The position numbers were made by a program, and so were the translations under genes. Below are positions 17,895 to 27,684 of a stretch of 64,000 nucleotides of DNA, in pieces (position 1 is the stretch's first letter; each line of letters starts with the position of its first letter). Source of the stretch: Kumtagia ephedrae (GTDB lineage: Bacteria; Pseudomonadota; Alphaproteobacteria; Rhizobiales; Rhizobiaceae). The stretch covers positions 62,001-126,000 of the forward strand of contig NZ_PXYK01000009.1 in NCBI RefSeq assembly GCF_003012745.1. The letters run 5' to 3'. Under the pieces are notes generated by a model. It was given only the letters and a program-made list of their open reading frames with translations, was not told the origin of the DNA and did no database searches.

Positions 17895-19781
17895 CTATTC
17901 CTTGGCGTGCAGGTCGGTGCCGAGCGTGTCGCGCACGAAGATCAGGCCGATGACCAGCGACATGGCGGCGATGGCAATCGGATACCAGAGGCCGTAGTAG
18001 ATATCGCCTGCCGCCGCGCTCATGGCGAAGACGGTCGCCGGCAGCAGGCCGCCGAACCAGCCGTTGCCGATGTGATAGGGCAGCGACATGCCGGTGTAGC
18101 GGATGCGGGTCGGGAACATCTCGACCAGGATCGCCGCGATCGGCCCATAGACCATCGTGACGTAGAGCACGAGGATGAACAGGATGCCGATGATCATCGG
18201 CCAGTTCACCTTGGCGGGATCGGCCACCATCTTGAACGCGCCGGCACCGGGCACGGTGTAGACAGCGACCTCCGTCGCGCCCGCCGCCTCTTCCGCGGTG
18301 ATCAGCTTGTCCTTGACCGCTTGTTCGAGCGGAACCGTCGCCTTGTCGCCGGCGCGGATCGCCGCGGCGTCGAGGGCGAGCTTCGGATTGGCCGCCACCA
18401 GGGCATCGAGCTTCTGCTCGGCGACCTTGGCCGGATCGCGCACCAGCGGGTAGCCGGCGTCCTGCAAGGCGTTGAACAGGCCCTTCGACAAAGCCGCGTT
18501 CTTTGCCGCCGCTTCGGCACCGGCCGCGGTCGCGTCGTAGGATTCCACCGTCTCGTCGCCGATCTTGACCGTTGCGGCCGTGCCTGGCGCCGCCGTCGCG
18601 ACGACGTCGTAGGGCACGGAATTCTTGGTCAGGAAATCGGTGGCGATATCGCAGGACGAGGTGAACTTCTCGGTTCCGGTGAGCTTGAACTGGAAGTTGC
18701 AGTCGCCCGGGGCGGCGGTCACCGTCGCCCGCACGTTCTGCTGGGCGGTGGCCAGCGCCGGATTGGCGGCCCAGGTCAGCGCCTTGAACAGCGGGAAATA
18801 GGTGACGATGGCGAGCGCCAAGCCGGCCATGATGATCGGCTTGCGGCCGATCTTGTCGGAAAGCCAGCCGAACACCACGAAGAAGATGGTGCCCAGCGCC
18901 AGCGCGATCGCGATCATGATGTTGACTGACACCGAGTCGACCTTGAGCACGTTGGTCAGGAAGAACAGCGCGTAGAACTGGCCGGAATACCAGACCACGG
19001 CCTGGCCGGCGGTGAGGCCGAGCAACGCCAGCAACGCGATCCTGGCGTTCTTCCACTGGCCGAAGGCCTCCGTCAGCGGCGCCTTGGAGCCCTTGCCCTC
19101 TTCCTTCATACGCTGGAAGGTCGGCGATTCGCTCAGCGACAGCCGTATCCACACCGAGATGCCGAGCAGCACGACAGACACCAGGAAGGGAATGCGCCAA
19201 CCCCAGGCCTTGAACGCGTCCGGTCCCATCCATGTCTGGATCGCCAGGATGACGATGAGCGACAGGAACAGGCCGAGCGTCGCCGTCGTCTGGATCCAGG
19301 AGGTGTAGTAGCCGCGGCGGTCGTCCGGCGCATGCTCGGCGACATAGGTCGCCGCACCGCCATATTCTCCGCCGAGCGCCAGGCCTTGCAGCATGCGCAG
19401 GGCGATCAGGATGATCGGGGCCGCGATACCCCAGCTTGCCGACCCCGGCAGGAGACCGACAAGGAAGGTCGACAGGCCCATGATGAGGATGGTGACGAGG
19501 AAGGTGTATTTGCGGCCGACAAGGTCGCCGAGACGTCCAAACACCAGCGCGCCGAACGGGCGAACCAGGAAGCCGGCGGCAAAGGCGAGCAGCGCGAAGA
19601 TGTTGCGCGTCGCCTCCGGATACTCACTGAAGAAGGCCGCGCCGATGAAGACGGCGAGCGAGCCGTAGAGATAAAAATCGTACCATTCGAAGACGGTACC
19701 GAGCGACGAGGCGAAGATGACCTTCTTCTCCTCCCTGGTCATGCCGCGCCTCTCGGCAGCGGCAATTGCTGCCACTGACAT
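17895..19781 (-). CDS. MFS transporter (metabolite:H+ symporter type) with large periplasmic insert
   Basis: 628 residues against about 430 for the ShiA/ProP/KgtP-like group. Typical motifs are GTVFEWYDFYLYG at TM1, FGRLGDLVGRK (loop 2-3), GLALGGEYGGAATYVAEHAP (TM4), and FGWLSDKIGRKP (loop 8-9). Between TM9 (ends about 333) and TM10 (starts about 528) lies a hydrophilic Ala/Thr/Asp-rich insert of about 190 residues with Cys361 and Cys377, on the periplasmic side by topology. It probably transports a dicarboxylate or osmolyte; the insert role is unknown. Confidence 0.88.
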   Translation of the reverse strand: MSVAAIAAAERRGMTREEKKVIFASSLGTVFEWYDFYLYGSLAVFIGAAFFSEYPEATRNIFALLAFAAGFLVRPFGALVFGRLGDLVGRKYTFLVTILIMGLSTFLVGLLPGSASWGIAAPIILIALRMLQGLALGGEYGGAATYVAEHAPDDRRGYYTSWIQTTATLGLFLSLIVILAIQTWMGPDAFKAWGWRIPFLVSVVLLGISVWIRLSLSESPTFQRMKEEGKGSKAPLTEAFGQWKNARIALLALLGLTAGQAVVWYSGQFYALFFLTNVLKVDSVSVNIMIAIALALGTIFFVVFGWLSDKIGRKPIIMAGLALAIVTYFPLFKALTWAANPALATAQQNVRATVTAAPGDCNFQFKLTGTEKFTSSCDIATDFLTKNSVPYDVVATAAPGTAATVKIGDETVESYDATAAGAEAAAKNAALSKGLFNALQDAGYPLVRDPAKVAEQKLDALVAANPKLALDAAAIRAGDKATVPLEQAVKDKLITAEEAAGATEVAVYTVPGAGAFKMVADPAKVNWPMIIGILFILVLYVTMVYGPIAAILVEMFPTRIRYTGMSLPYHIGNGWFGGLLPATVFAMSAAAGDIYYGLWYPIAIAAMSLVIGLIFVRDTLGTDLHAKE

Positions 19782-19963
19782 GTCGTTCCTCCTGAAAGCG
19801 ATCCGTTTTGTCGGAAATGCCGGCCGGTTCGGCCGGCAGGCGGAACAAGTGTCAGAAAAGAATGCGCTTAGGCAGAGCGTCTTTAGGATTATGACTATTG
19901 AATTACGACTTTTGTCTTATACGTGAAGAGAAAGTACAGGCCTGGCGTTAGGGAAGGTGTGAA

Positions 19964-20022
19964 TGTATTTTCCATACACTTTCATACGTCAAGCGATCCG
20001 GGCCGGAGGCCGGCCCGGATCG
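19964..20022. promoter_or_regulatory. Inverted repeat and 13-bp hairpin between MFS and RHH genes
   Basis: A small dyad TGTAT-N5-ATACA at 19964-19978 lies in the MFS promoter region and may be an operator. Immediately right, CGATCCGGGCCGG and CCGGCCCGGATCG (19994-20022) form a perfect 13-bp stem with an AGG loop, just after the stop of the RHH gene in its direction. It has no T run but probably ends or protects that transcript. Confidence 0.45.
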
Positions 20023-20030
20023 ACGAGGCA

Positions 20031-20219
20031 TCAGGCGTCGAGCGCCGGACGAAGCGAGCGATGCGGCTGGCCGGCGAGATAGCCGTTCTCGCGCAGCCAT
20101 TTGGCGATGATCAGTTCGACCAGCGAGGAGACCGAACGATGGTCCTCCTTCGCCGCGACGGTGAGCGCTTCCTTGATGTCCGGTTCGATCCGGAAACCGA
20201 GAGGATGGGTCTTGGCCAT
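20031..20219 (-). CDS. Ribbon-helix-helix type small DNA-binding protein
   Basis: 62 residues: LGFRIEPDIKEALTVAAKEDH forms the beta strand and first helix, and RSVSSLVELIIAKWLREN the second helix of an Arc/CopG-like fold. Such short proteins dimerise to bind DNA. No toxin gene is adjacent, so it is not an obvious antitoxin. A clear AAGGA lies upstream of the ATG. Function unknown. Confidence 0.75.
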   Translation of the reverse strand: MAKTHPLGFRIEPDIKEALTVAAKEDHRSVSSLVELIIAKWLRENGYLAGQPHRSLRPALDA

Positions 20220-20319
20220 GGGTAGTCCTTTGCCTGTCTGTCTAAATCCGAGACGCTTGCGTCATGGGACGTTCGCGGAACCATTGCCTGGGCAGGGGCA
20301 GGCGCGGGCCTGCCGGCGA

Positions 20320-20730
20320 TCAGGCGCCGAGCGTGGCAGGCGGCGGAGCGCGCGCCTGAACGAGGCCGAGCTCCGATCGGACGACGAAGGAAAGATGATC
20401 CGGCAGGCTCGCGGCCAGCTGCGGCGACGGACCATGCCACGGACCCGCAGGCGGCAGGCCGAAACCGTCCGCTGCCTCGGCCATGTCGGGCGGCGAGGCC
20501 GGTGTATCCGGCTCGGCAGGTACGATGCCGGTTTCCCAGAGCGGCGCGCCGGGACGCGGATCGGATTTGCGCGCCTCCAGCACCCGCTCGGCGACGGAAG
20601 CCGGCTCGAAGCGCCGATCCGGCTCCGATGCCGCGGGCGCGGTGGCGATTGCGACGGCAGCCGCCAGCCACAGCATGACGCCGTGGACGAATGCCCAGAG
20701 CCGTTCCGTGTGCTGCCTGCCGTCCGTCAT
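20320..20730 (-). CDS. Hypothetical protein with one N-terminal membrane segment
   Basis: 136 residues from MTDGRQHTERLW, preceded by GAAGGCAG; a longer start exists upstream. One hydrophobic helix (FVHGVMLWLAAAVAIATA) is followed by a Pro/Glu-rich hydrophilic tail with PEPDTPASPPDM. I do not recognise a family. It may be a signal-anchored periplasmic protein. Moderately uncertain as a gene because composition is Pro/Ala-rich throughout. Confidence 0.5.
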   Translation of the reverse strand: MTDGRQHTERLWAFVHGVMLWLAAAVAIATAPAASEPDRRFEPASVAERVLEARKSDPRPGAPLWETGIVPAEPDTPASPPDMAEAADGFGLPPAGPWHGPSPQLAASLPDHLSFVVRSELGLVQARAPPPATLGA

Positions 20731-20967
20731 CTGCCTTCGCGGTACCGTCCTGTGGGCGTTCGACTCTGGAGAGCCTGTCGTGACCGAGATGGCGGTCGTC
20801 ATACAAAGTAGGAGCATTGCCTTGGCGGCACAAGCCGGGCTTTTTCCTTGCCCTCCCGGCAAACCCATGTGACGATGCGCGGAGGTAGGCGGCAAACGAC
20901 AAAGCCCCACCCGCGACGGCCACAGGCCGGCCGCCGCTCACGAGGAAACGGTTGAGTGGAGGTCAGC

Positions 20968-23019
20968 ATGGGAACTCGCGCCGGAGGCAGGCGAACGGGA
21001 CCGAAATGCATCGCCATTGTCGGTCCCTTCGCCAGCGGCAAGACAACGCTTCTCGAAGCCATTCTCGCCCGTACGGGCGCCATCCCCCGTCAAAATTCCG
21101 TGACTTCGGGCAGCACGGTCGGCGACAATTCCCCCGAGGCCCGCGCCCACGCCATGAGCGTCGAGGCGGCCGTCGCCACCATCGACTTCATGGGCGAGCT
21201 GATCACTTTCGTCGACTGCCCCGGCTCCGTCGAGTTCGCCTACGAGGCGCAGCCCGTGCTTGCCGCCTGCGATGCGGCGATCGTCGTGACCGAGGCCGAC
21301 GAGAAGAAGATCCCGGCGCTGCAGCTCATCATGCGCCGTCTCGATGAGATCGGCCTGCCGCGCATCCTGTTCCTCAACAAGATCGACAAGACTCCGGCGG
21401 GCGTGCGCGACACGCTGAAGCTGTTGCAGCCGGTTAGCGAGACGCCGCTGCTGCTGCGCCAGATCCCGCTGCGCCGCGATGGCATCGTGGTCGGCGCGAT
21501 CGATCTCGCGCTGGAGCGCGCCTATGTCTGGCGCGAGCATGCCGAAAGCGAGGTCGCCGAGATTCCGGACGACGAGAAGGGCCGCGAGGTCGAGGCGCGC
21601 TTCTCCATGCTGGAGACCCTGGCCGACCATGACGACAATCTGATGGAGCAGTTGCTGGAGGAAGTGGCGCCGCCGCAGGACGCGGTGTTCGACGACCTTG
21701 CCGCCGACCTGCGCGAGGGCCATGTCACGCCGGTGCTGATCGGCACCGCCGAGAAGGGCAACGGCGTGCTCAGGCTGCTGAAGACGATCCGCCACGACGT
21801 CGCCGATGTCGAGGCGACACGCCAGCGGCTCGGCGTGACCGGCAATGCCGCGACCCTGGTGCAGGTGATGAAGACCGTGCACACGCCGCATGGCGGAAAA
21901 CTGTCGGTCGCCCGCATCCTGTCCGGATCGATCGCCGACGGCGCCGAGCTCGTCCTGCCGGACGGCGGCGCCGCGCGCGTCTCCGGCATCTACCGGCTGC
22001 TCGGCAAGGAGCAGAGCAAGCTCGCGTCGGCGGCAGCCGGCGAAACAGTGGCGCTCGGCAAGCTGGAGGGCGCGCGCACCGGCCAGACGCTGACCACCGG
22101 CAAGACGGCCGCCGTCCAGCTCTTCCAGGAACCTGCGCCGCAGCCGGTCTTCGCCATCGCGCTGCGTCCCCGCGAACGCAAGGACGACGTGAAGATGTCG
22201 GCGGCGATCCAGCGGCTTGCCGAGGAGGACCCGTCGCTCTGCGTCGCCCATCAGGATACCGGCGAGACGATTCTTTCCGGCCACGGCGAGATGCATCTGC
22301 GCGTAACCGTCGAGCGGCTGGACGGCAAGAACCAGATCGCGGTCGAGCAATCGGTACCCGGCGTGCCCTATCGCGAGACCATCCGAAAAGGCACGCAGCA
22401 GCGCGGCCGTCACAAGAAGCAGTCGGGCGGCCACGGCCAGTTCGGCGACGTCGTCATCGAGATCAAGCCGCTGCCGCGCGGCTCGGGTTTCCAGTTCACC
22501 GACACCATCACCGGCGGCGTCGTGCCCAAGCAGTACATCCCCTCCGTCGAAGCCGGCGTGCGCGACTTCCTCAAATCCGGGCCGCTGGGTTTTCCGGTGG
22601 TCGACGTCGCCGTCAACCTCTCCGACGGATCCTACCACACGGTCGATTCCTCCGACATGGCGTTCCAGATGGCGGCGAAACTGGCCATGAAGGAAGGCAT
22701 GGCAGCCTGCTCGCCTGTGCTGCTGGAGCCGATCATGAAGGTGCGGATCTTCACCCCTTCGGACGCCACGGCGAAGATCACCGGCATCGTGCCGCAGCGG
22801 CGCGGCCAGATCCTCGGCTACGACGCGCGGCCGGGCTGGAAGGGCTGGGACGTGGTCGAGGCGACCATGCCGCAGTCGGAGATCGGCAACCTGATCATCG
22901 AGCTGCGCTCGGCCACCGCCGGCGTCGCCAGCTACGAGGCCACGTTCGACCACATGGCCGAGATCACCGGCCGGCTCGCCGACGACGCCATGAACAACGC
23001 CCGCGGCAAGGCCGCGTGA
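20968..23019 (+). CDS. Elongation factor G-like GTPase (second, non-canonical FusA)
   Basis: 683 residues, starting MGTRAGGRRTGPKCIAIVG with GGAGG seven bases before the ATG. GTPase motifs: G1 GPFASGKTT, G3 DCPG (DTPG in classical EF-G), G4 NKID. EF-G domains III-V follow, including QSGGHGQFGDVVIEI and GFPVVDVAVNLSDGSYH. Effector loop G2 is not canonical. Such EF-G-like proteins accompany a normal fusA in many Hyphomicrobiales; their translation role is unproven. It is a single-gene unit here, without rpsL/rpsG/tuf neighbours. Confidence 0.9.
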   Translation: MGTRAGGRRTGPKCIAIVGPFASGKTTLLEAILARTGAIPRQNSVTSGSTVGDNSPEARAHAMSVEAAVATIDFMGELITFVDCPGSVEFAYEAQPVLAACDAAIVVTEADEKKIPALQLIMRRLDEIGLPRILFLNKIDKTPAGVRDTLKLLQPVSETPLLLRQIPLRRDGIVVGAIDLALERAYVWREHAESEVAEIPDDEKGREVEARFSMLETLADHDDNLMEQLLEEVAPPQDAVFDDLAADLREGHVTPVLIGTAEKGNGVLRLLKTIRHDVADVEATRQRLGVTGNAATLVQVMKTVHTPHGGKLSVARILSGSIADGAELVLPDGGAARVSGIYRLLGKEQSKLASAAAGETVALGKLEGARTGQTLTTGKTAAVQLFQEPAPQPVFAIALRPRERKDDVKMSAAIQRLAEEDPSLCVAHQDTGETILSGHGEMHLRVTVERLDGKNQIAVEQSVPGVPYRETIRKGTQQRGRHKKQSGGHGQFGDVVIEIKPLPRGSGFQFTDTITGGVVPKQYIPSVEAGVRDFLKSGPLGFPVVDVAVNLSDGSYHTVDSSDMAFQMAAKLAMKEGMAACSPVLLEPIMKVRIFTPSDATAKITGIVPQRRGQILGYDARPGWKGWDVVEATMPQSEIGNLIIELRSATAGVASYEATFDHMAEITGRLADDAMNNARGKAA

Positions 23020-23068
23020 GGTGACGGCGCCGGGCGTGCAACTCTGCGCGCCCGGCAGGCCGGGCGAT

Positions 23069-23362
23069 TCAGCCTTGTCCCAACAGGGCCCGCGTCAGCT
23101 CTTCCCATTCCTCGTCGAGCGTCAGTACCGAGGGCGTGGCGCCGGCGCGGCGATACCAGTAGGCGGCGTTCGACGGGTCGCCTTCCTTGCGGTGCAGATA
23201 GGCATGCACCCGCATGCCGGCCGCGTCGTCGCGCTCCTGCGCGTGCTCGTGCGCGGCGTCCCAGTCGCCCTTCGCGTCCCACCACAACGCCAGCAGGGCG
23301 GGCGCCAGGCCGGCGGGCGGCAGCGGTTGCGCGAGCGAATTCCTAAAGCTCTGCAGATCCAT
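23069..23362 (-). CDS. Conserved hypothetical protein (TPR/Sel1-like single repeat)
   Basis: 97 residues starting MDLQSFRNSLAQPLPP. The core (PALLALWWDAKGDWDAAHEHAQ ... in two pieces with AAGMRVHAYLHRKEGDPSNAAYWYRRAG) is a pair of antiparallel helices resembling a TPR-like hairpin. The WxxKGDWxxAHExAQ ... AYWYxRAG pattern is common in small uncharacterised proteobacterial proteins. Function unknown. Confidence 0.8.
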   Translation of the reverse strand: MDLQSFRNSLAQPLPPAGLAPALLALWWDAKGDWDAAHEHAQERDDAAGMRVHAYLHRKEGDPSNAAYWYRRAGATPSVLTLDEEWEELTRALLGQG

Positions 23363-23613
23363 GTTTCCCACCTTCGTGAACAACGGAGCGCCGATTGTAG
23401 CCGTGCCGGCGCCTGATCGGTAGGATGTTCGCCGATATCCGGCACAAACACGAGGGCCGGATATCGGCGCGGCGCCGCTGATTTCGCCACACGATGTCGT
23501 GAAAGGCGGAAGATCGGATTTCTCTGTAACGTTTGCCTCATGCCGCGCGAATTTGCAGAACGAGCCGACCGGTCCGGCCGCGCTCGTTGCAACGGCCTGC
23601 GGAGGACCGCCCG

Positions 23614-24582
23614 ATGACCTTTTCCATTCACCGCCGCCCGTCCTGGGCGATTTCCGAGGCTCAGGCGACGCCGGAAGCGGCATTCCTCAACCGGCGCGCC
23701 CTGCTGGCAGCCATGGGGCTCGGGATCGTCGGCGCGGCGAGCGCCCTGCCCAGCCCTGTCCGGGGCGAAGAAGCCGATCCGACCGCCGACCTCTATCCGG
23801 CAAGGAAGAACGAGGCCTACAAGCTCGATCGGGACCTCACGCCGGAAAAGATCAACGCCAACTACAACAATTTCTACGAATACGGCACCTACAAGGAGAT
23901 CGCCGAGGCGGCGCAGGCGCTGAAGACGCGGCCCTGGGATATCGAGATCGGCGGGCTGGTCGAACAGCCCTTCACCATCGGCTTCGACGACCTCGTGCGC
24001 AGGATCCCGCTGGAGACGCGGCTCTACCGCCACCGCTGCGTCGAGGCGTGGTCGATGACCATTCCGTGGAGCGGCTTTCCGCTGAAGGCGCTGGTGGCTC
24101 TGGCGAAGCCGCAGGCCTCCGCGACATATATCCGCTTCGAGACCTTCCTCGATCCGGAGATGGCGCCCGGCCAGGCCAATTTCCTGTATCCGTGGCCCTA
24201 TGTCGAAGGCGTCACCATGGCGGAAGCCGGCAATGACCTCGCCTTCCTGGTGACCGGCGCCTACGACAAGCCGGTGGCCAAGCAGCACGGCGCGCCGCTC
24301 AGGCTGGCGCTGCCGTGGAAATACGGCTTCAAGTCGATCAAGTCGATCCGCAAGATCGAGTTCGTCGAGGAGCGTCCGGTCGGGCTGTGGGAGGCGATCC
24401 AGCCGCAGGAATACGGCTTTTGGGCAAACGTGAACCCCGAGGTGTCGCACCCGCGCTGGAGCCAGGCGATGGAGCGCGTGCTGCATACCGGCGAGTATGT
24501 GCCGACGCTGATCTACAATGGCTATGGCGACCAGGTCGAGGGCCTCTATGCGGGTCTCGGCGACGAGAAGCTGTTCATGTAG
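23614..24582 (+). CDS. msrP: Protein-methionine-sulfoxide reductase catalytic subunit MsrP
   Basis: 322 residues, start MTFSIHRRPSW with GGAGG nine bases upstream. A twin-arginine-like signal (FLNRRALLAAMGLGIVGAAS) precedes a sulfite-oxidase-fold molybdopterin domain. The Mo-ligand Cys142 is in LYRHRCVEAWSM, with YNNFYEYG and WKYGFKSIKSI family motifs. It reduces oxidised methionines in periplasmic proteins. The usual haem membrane partner msrQ is not next to it, so electron supply must come from elsewhere in the genome. Confidence 0.93.
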   Translation: MTFSIHRRPSWAISEAQATPEAAFLNRRALLAAMGLGIVGAASALPSPVRGEEADPTADLYPARKNEAYKLDRDLTPEKINANYNNFYEYGTYKEIAEAAQALKTRPWDIEIGGLVEQPFTIGFDDLVRRIPLETRLYRHRCVEAWSMTIPWSGFPLKALVALAKPQASATYIRFETFLDPEMAPGQANFLYPWPYVEGVTMAEAGNDLAFLVTGAYDKPVAKQHGAPLRLALPWKYGFKSIKSIRKIEFVEERPVGLWEAIQPQEYGFWANVNPEVSHPRWSQAMERVLHTGEYVPTLIYNGYGDQVEGLYAGLGDEKLFM

Positions 24583-25014
24583 GCGCAGCGGACCTGCCTG
24601 CGATTTGGGCGCCGAGAGCCCCTGCGTAATAGACGGGCGATTCCCGTCCGCTCCGGCAAATGGTGGCCCACCGGGATCAAAGACTGGCTTTGGAGTATCG
24701 CCGCAAGGGCAGGACAGGAGGATGCCGGAATCAAAAAAGCCGGATCTGAAAGACCCGGCTGAGTTTGATTGGAAGTGCCTAAAAAGGCTAAACCTCCAGA
24801 GGGGAACACTCGAGGGCGCTAATGGGAGGAGGAACGCGCCCTGGAGATGATGAATATATGAGCCTTTCATGCCCAAGAAACAAGCATGGTGTTTGCAAGG
24901 CTCCCATGCAAAAAGCGAACATCTGTGGTCCAATGCCTTCGCGATGTTCAATAGCACAGGGCGCAGGCGCGCGGCAGCCGCTGAACCTGCAACGCGGCCG
25001 CCTCGGCTCGGCGC
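24583..25014. other. 430-base region without a gene; contains a reverse-strand terminator
   Basis: The region lies between msrP and the convergent LysR gene. No codon-biased ORF is convincing. It contains a strong reverse-strand intrinsic terminator at 24731-24760, about 255 bases after the LysR stop. The intervening 255 bases would be a long 3' untranslated RNA or an independent small RNA. Confidence 0.5.
24731..24760 (-). terminator. Reverse-strand Rho-independent terminator
   Basis: On the reverse strand the arms AGCCGGGTCT and AGATCCGGCT (one G-U pair) close a TTC loop and are followed directly by TTTTTTG. No forward-strand T run exists, so direction is clear. The nearest reverse-strand gene ends at 25015. 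Confidence 0.8.
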
Positions 25015-25911
25015 TCAGAACGACCAGTTGCGGGCCTTGGAGATGACGAAGTCGCGGAAGGCGTGCAGCTTGGCCTGGTTTTTCATCGCGTCGGGATAAC
25101 AGAAATAGGTGTCGAAGGACGGCACCTCGGTTTCGGGCAGCAGCTGCACGAGGCCGGAATCCTTGTCGATCAGATAGTCGGGCAGCATCGCTATGCCGCC
25201 GCCCCGCTGCACTGCCCGCTTGATCGACAGGATGTCGTTGATCTGCAGGGTGGCGATGCGCTGCCCGCCCTCGAAGTCGCCCAGCGTCTCCAGCCAGTTC
25301 AGTTCGCTGAGATGCGTCGGCACCGGCAGGCCGAAGGTGACGATGCGATGGTCCTTGAGGTCGGCGATCGAATTCGGCTTGCCGTATTTGGTGATGTAGG
25401 ACGGCGCCGCGAACAGATGGAAATGCACGGTGAACAGCCGCCGCTGGATCAGGTCCGGCTGCTGCGGCTGGCGCAGGCGGATGGCGCAGTCGGCCTGCCG
25501 CATGGTCAGGTCGAGCTCCTCGTTGGCGAGGATGAGCTGAAGCTGGATGTCCGGGTAGAGCTCGATGAATTCCGGCAGCCGGTCGGTCAGCCAGCCGGCA
25601 CCGAGCCCGACGGTGGTGGTGACACGCAGCACGCCGGACGGCTTGTCCTTGGCCTCGGTCAGCCGGGAGCGGACGTTCTCCAGCTTCATCAGCACGTCAT
25701 GCGCGGTCTGGTAGAGCAACTCGCCCTGTTCGGTCAGCACCAGCCCGCGCGCATGCCGATGGAACAGCGGCACGCCGACGTCGTGCTCCAGCGCGCTCAC
25801 CTGCCGCGAGATCGCCGATTGCGACAGCCTCAGCGTCTCGGCCGCATGGGTGAACGAGCCGGCCTCCGCGGCCGCATGGAACACGCGCAGCTTGTCCCAA
25901 TCCAATGACAT
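25015..25911 (-). CDS. LysR family regulator, LsrB/VtlR type
   Basis: 298 residues. The N-terminal HTH is SFTHAAETLRLSQSAISRQ, and GVPLFHRHARGLVLTEQGELL matches the LsrB (Sinorhizobium) / VtlR (Brucella, Agrobacterium) subgroup; the ligand-binding domain follows from about residue 93. It is directly downstream of trxB, the known context of that regulator. The group controls oxidative stress response, small RNAs and host interaction. Cys142 and Cys271 are the only cysteines. Symbol withheld because lsrB and vtlR are both in use. Confidence 0.85.
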   Translation of the reverse strand: MSLDWDKLRVFHAAAEAGSFTHAAETLRLSQSAISRQVSALEHDVGVPLFHRHARGLVLTEQGELLYQTAHDVLMKLENVRSRLTEAKDKPSGVLRVTTTVGLGAGWLTDRLPEFIELYPDIQLQLILANEELDLTMRQADCAIRLRQPQQPDLIQRRLFTVHFHLFAAPSYITKYGKPNSIADLKDHRIVTFGLPVPTHLSELNWLETLGDFEGGQRIATLQINDILSIKRAVQRGGGIAMLPDYLIDKDSGLVQLLPETEVPSFDTYFCYPDAMKNQAKLHAFRDFVISKARNWSF

Positions 25912-25968
25912 TCGGTCCCCTCGCTCTGCCGGCTTGTCACCGCCGGCTTCATGCCTTCCGCCGCGCGG

Positions 25969-27096
<1,128 letters not shown>

Positions 27097-27186
27097 CGAA
27101 AATCCGGTTTCGAGGACTGACGCTCCCCTTCCTTTGGGCTAAGGACGCAGGCAGGCGCATCTTTTCCCCCCGCGGCGGACCACGAC

Positions 27187-27684
27187 ATGGCGATCAAGGC
27201 CGAACTCGACGCGATCGACTGGAAGATCCTGCGGGAGTTGCAGGACGACGGCCGCATGACCAATGTCGAATTGTCGCGCCGCGTCGGCATCTCGGCGCCG
27301 CCCTGCCTGCGCCGGGTCAAGCGGCTGGAGGATGCCGGCGTGATTCGCGGCTACCGCGCCCTGCTCGACGGTCCGGCGCTCGGCATGTCCGTCGTCGCCT
27401 TCTGCCTGGTCGGCCTGCAGCACCAGTCGGACGCCGAGCTGAAGGCGTTCGCGGCGCGCACGCGCGACTGGCCGGTCGTGCGCGAGGCGTGGATGGTGTC
27501 CGGCGAATCCGACTTCATGCTGCATTGCGTGGCGAGCGACCTCGCCACCTTCCAGGGCTTCGTCATCGAAGAGCTCACCTCGACGCCCAATGTCGACACG
27601 GTGCGCACGGCGCTTACCATCCGGCAGGTGAAGGACGAAGGCCTGGTGGCGATCCAGCCTTCGCGGACCGAAGTCAAGTCTTAA
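27187..27684 (+). CDS. Lrp/AsnC family transcriptional regulator
   Basis: 165 residues. The N-terminal HTH (LDAIDWKILRELQDDGRMTNVELSRRVGISAPPCLRRVKRLE, given here in parts: DWKILRELQDDGRMTN and GISAPPCLRRVKRLEDAG) is typical of Lrp/AsnC. The RAM ligand domain follows: VREAWMVSGESDFMLHCVASDLATFQGFV. It is divergent from trxB. An lrp-trxB-lsrB neighbourhood is described in Sinorhizobium, and the orientation here is divergent. The ligand is probably an amino acid. Confidence 0.9.
   Translation: MAIKAELDAIDWKILRELQDDGRMTNVELSRRVGISAPPCLRRVKRLEDAGVIRGYRALLDGPALGMSVVAFCLVGLQHQSDAELKAFAARTRDWPVVREAWMVSGESDFMLHCVASDLATFQGFVIEELTSTPNVDTVRTALTIRQVKDEGLVAIQPSRTEVKS

Noticed and set aside
16203-18929. 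A forward open frame of about 900 codons opposite the substrate-binding and MFS genes
   Set aside because: It is rich in Arg, His, Gly and Asp with no family motif, and runs antisense to two clear genes; in GC-rich DNA long shadow frames are expected.
20031-20219. Antitoxin of a toxin-antitoxin pair
   Set aside because: The RHH-like protein has no adjacent toxin-like ORF on either side.
20938-22953. A reverse open frame of about 670 codons opposite the EF-G-like gene
   Set aside because: It is complementary in frame to the clear GTPase gene, with His/Arg/Leu-rich composition and no domain.
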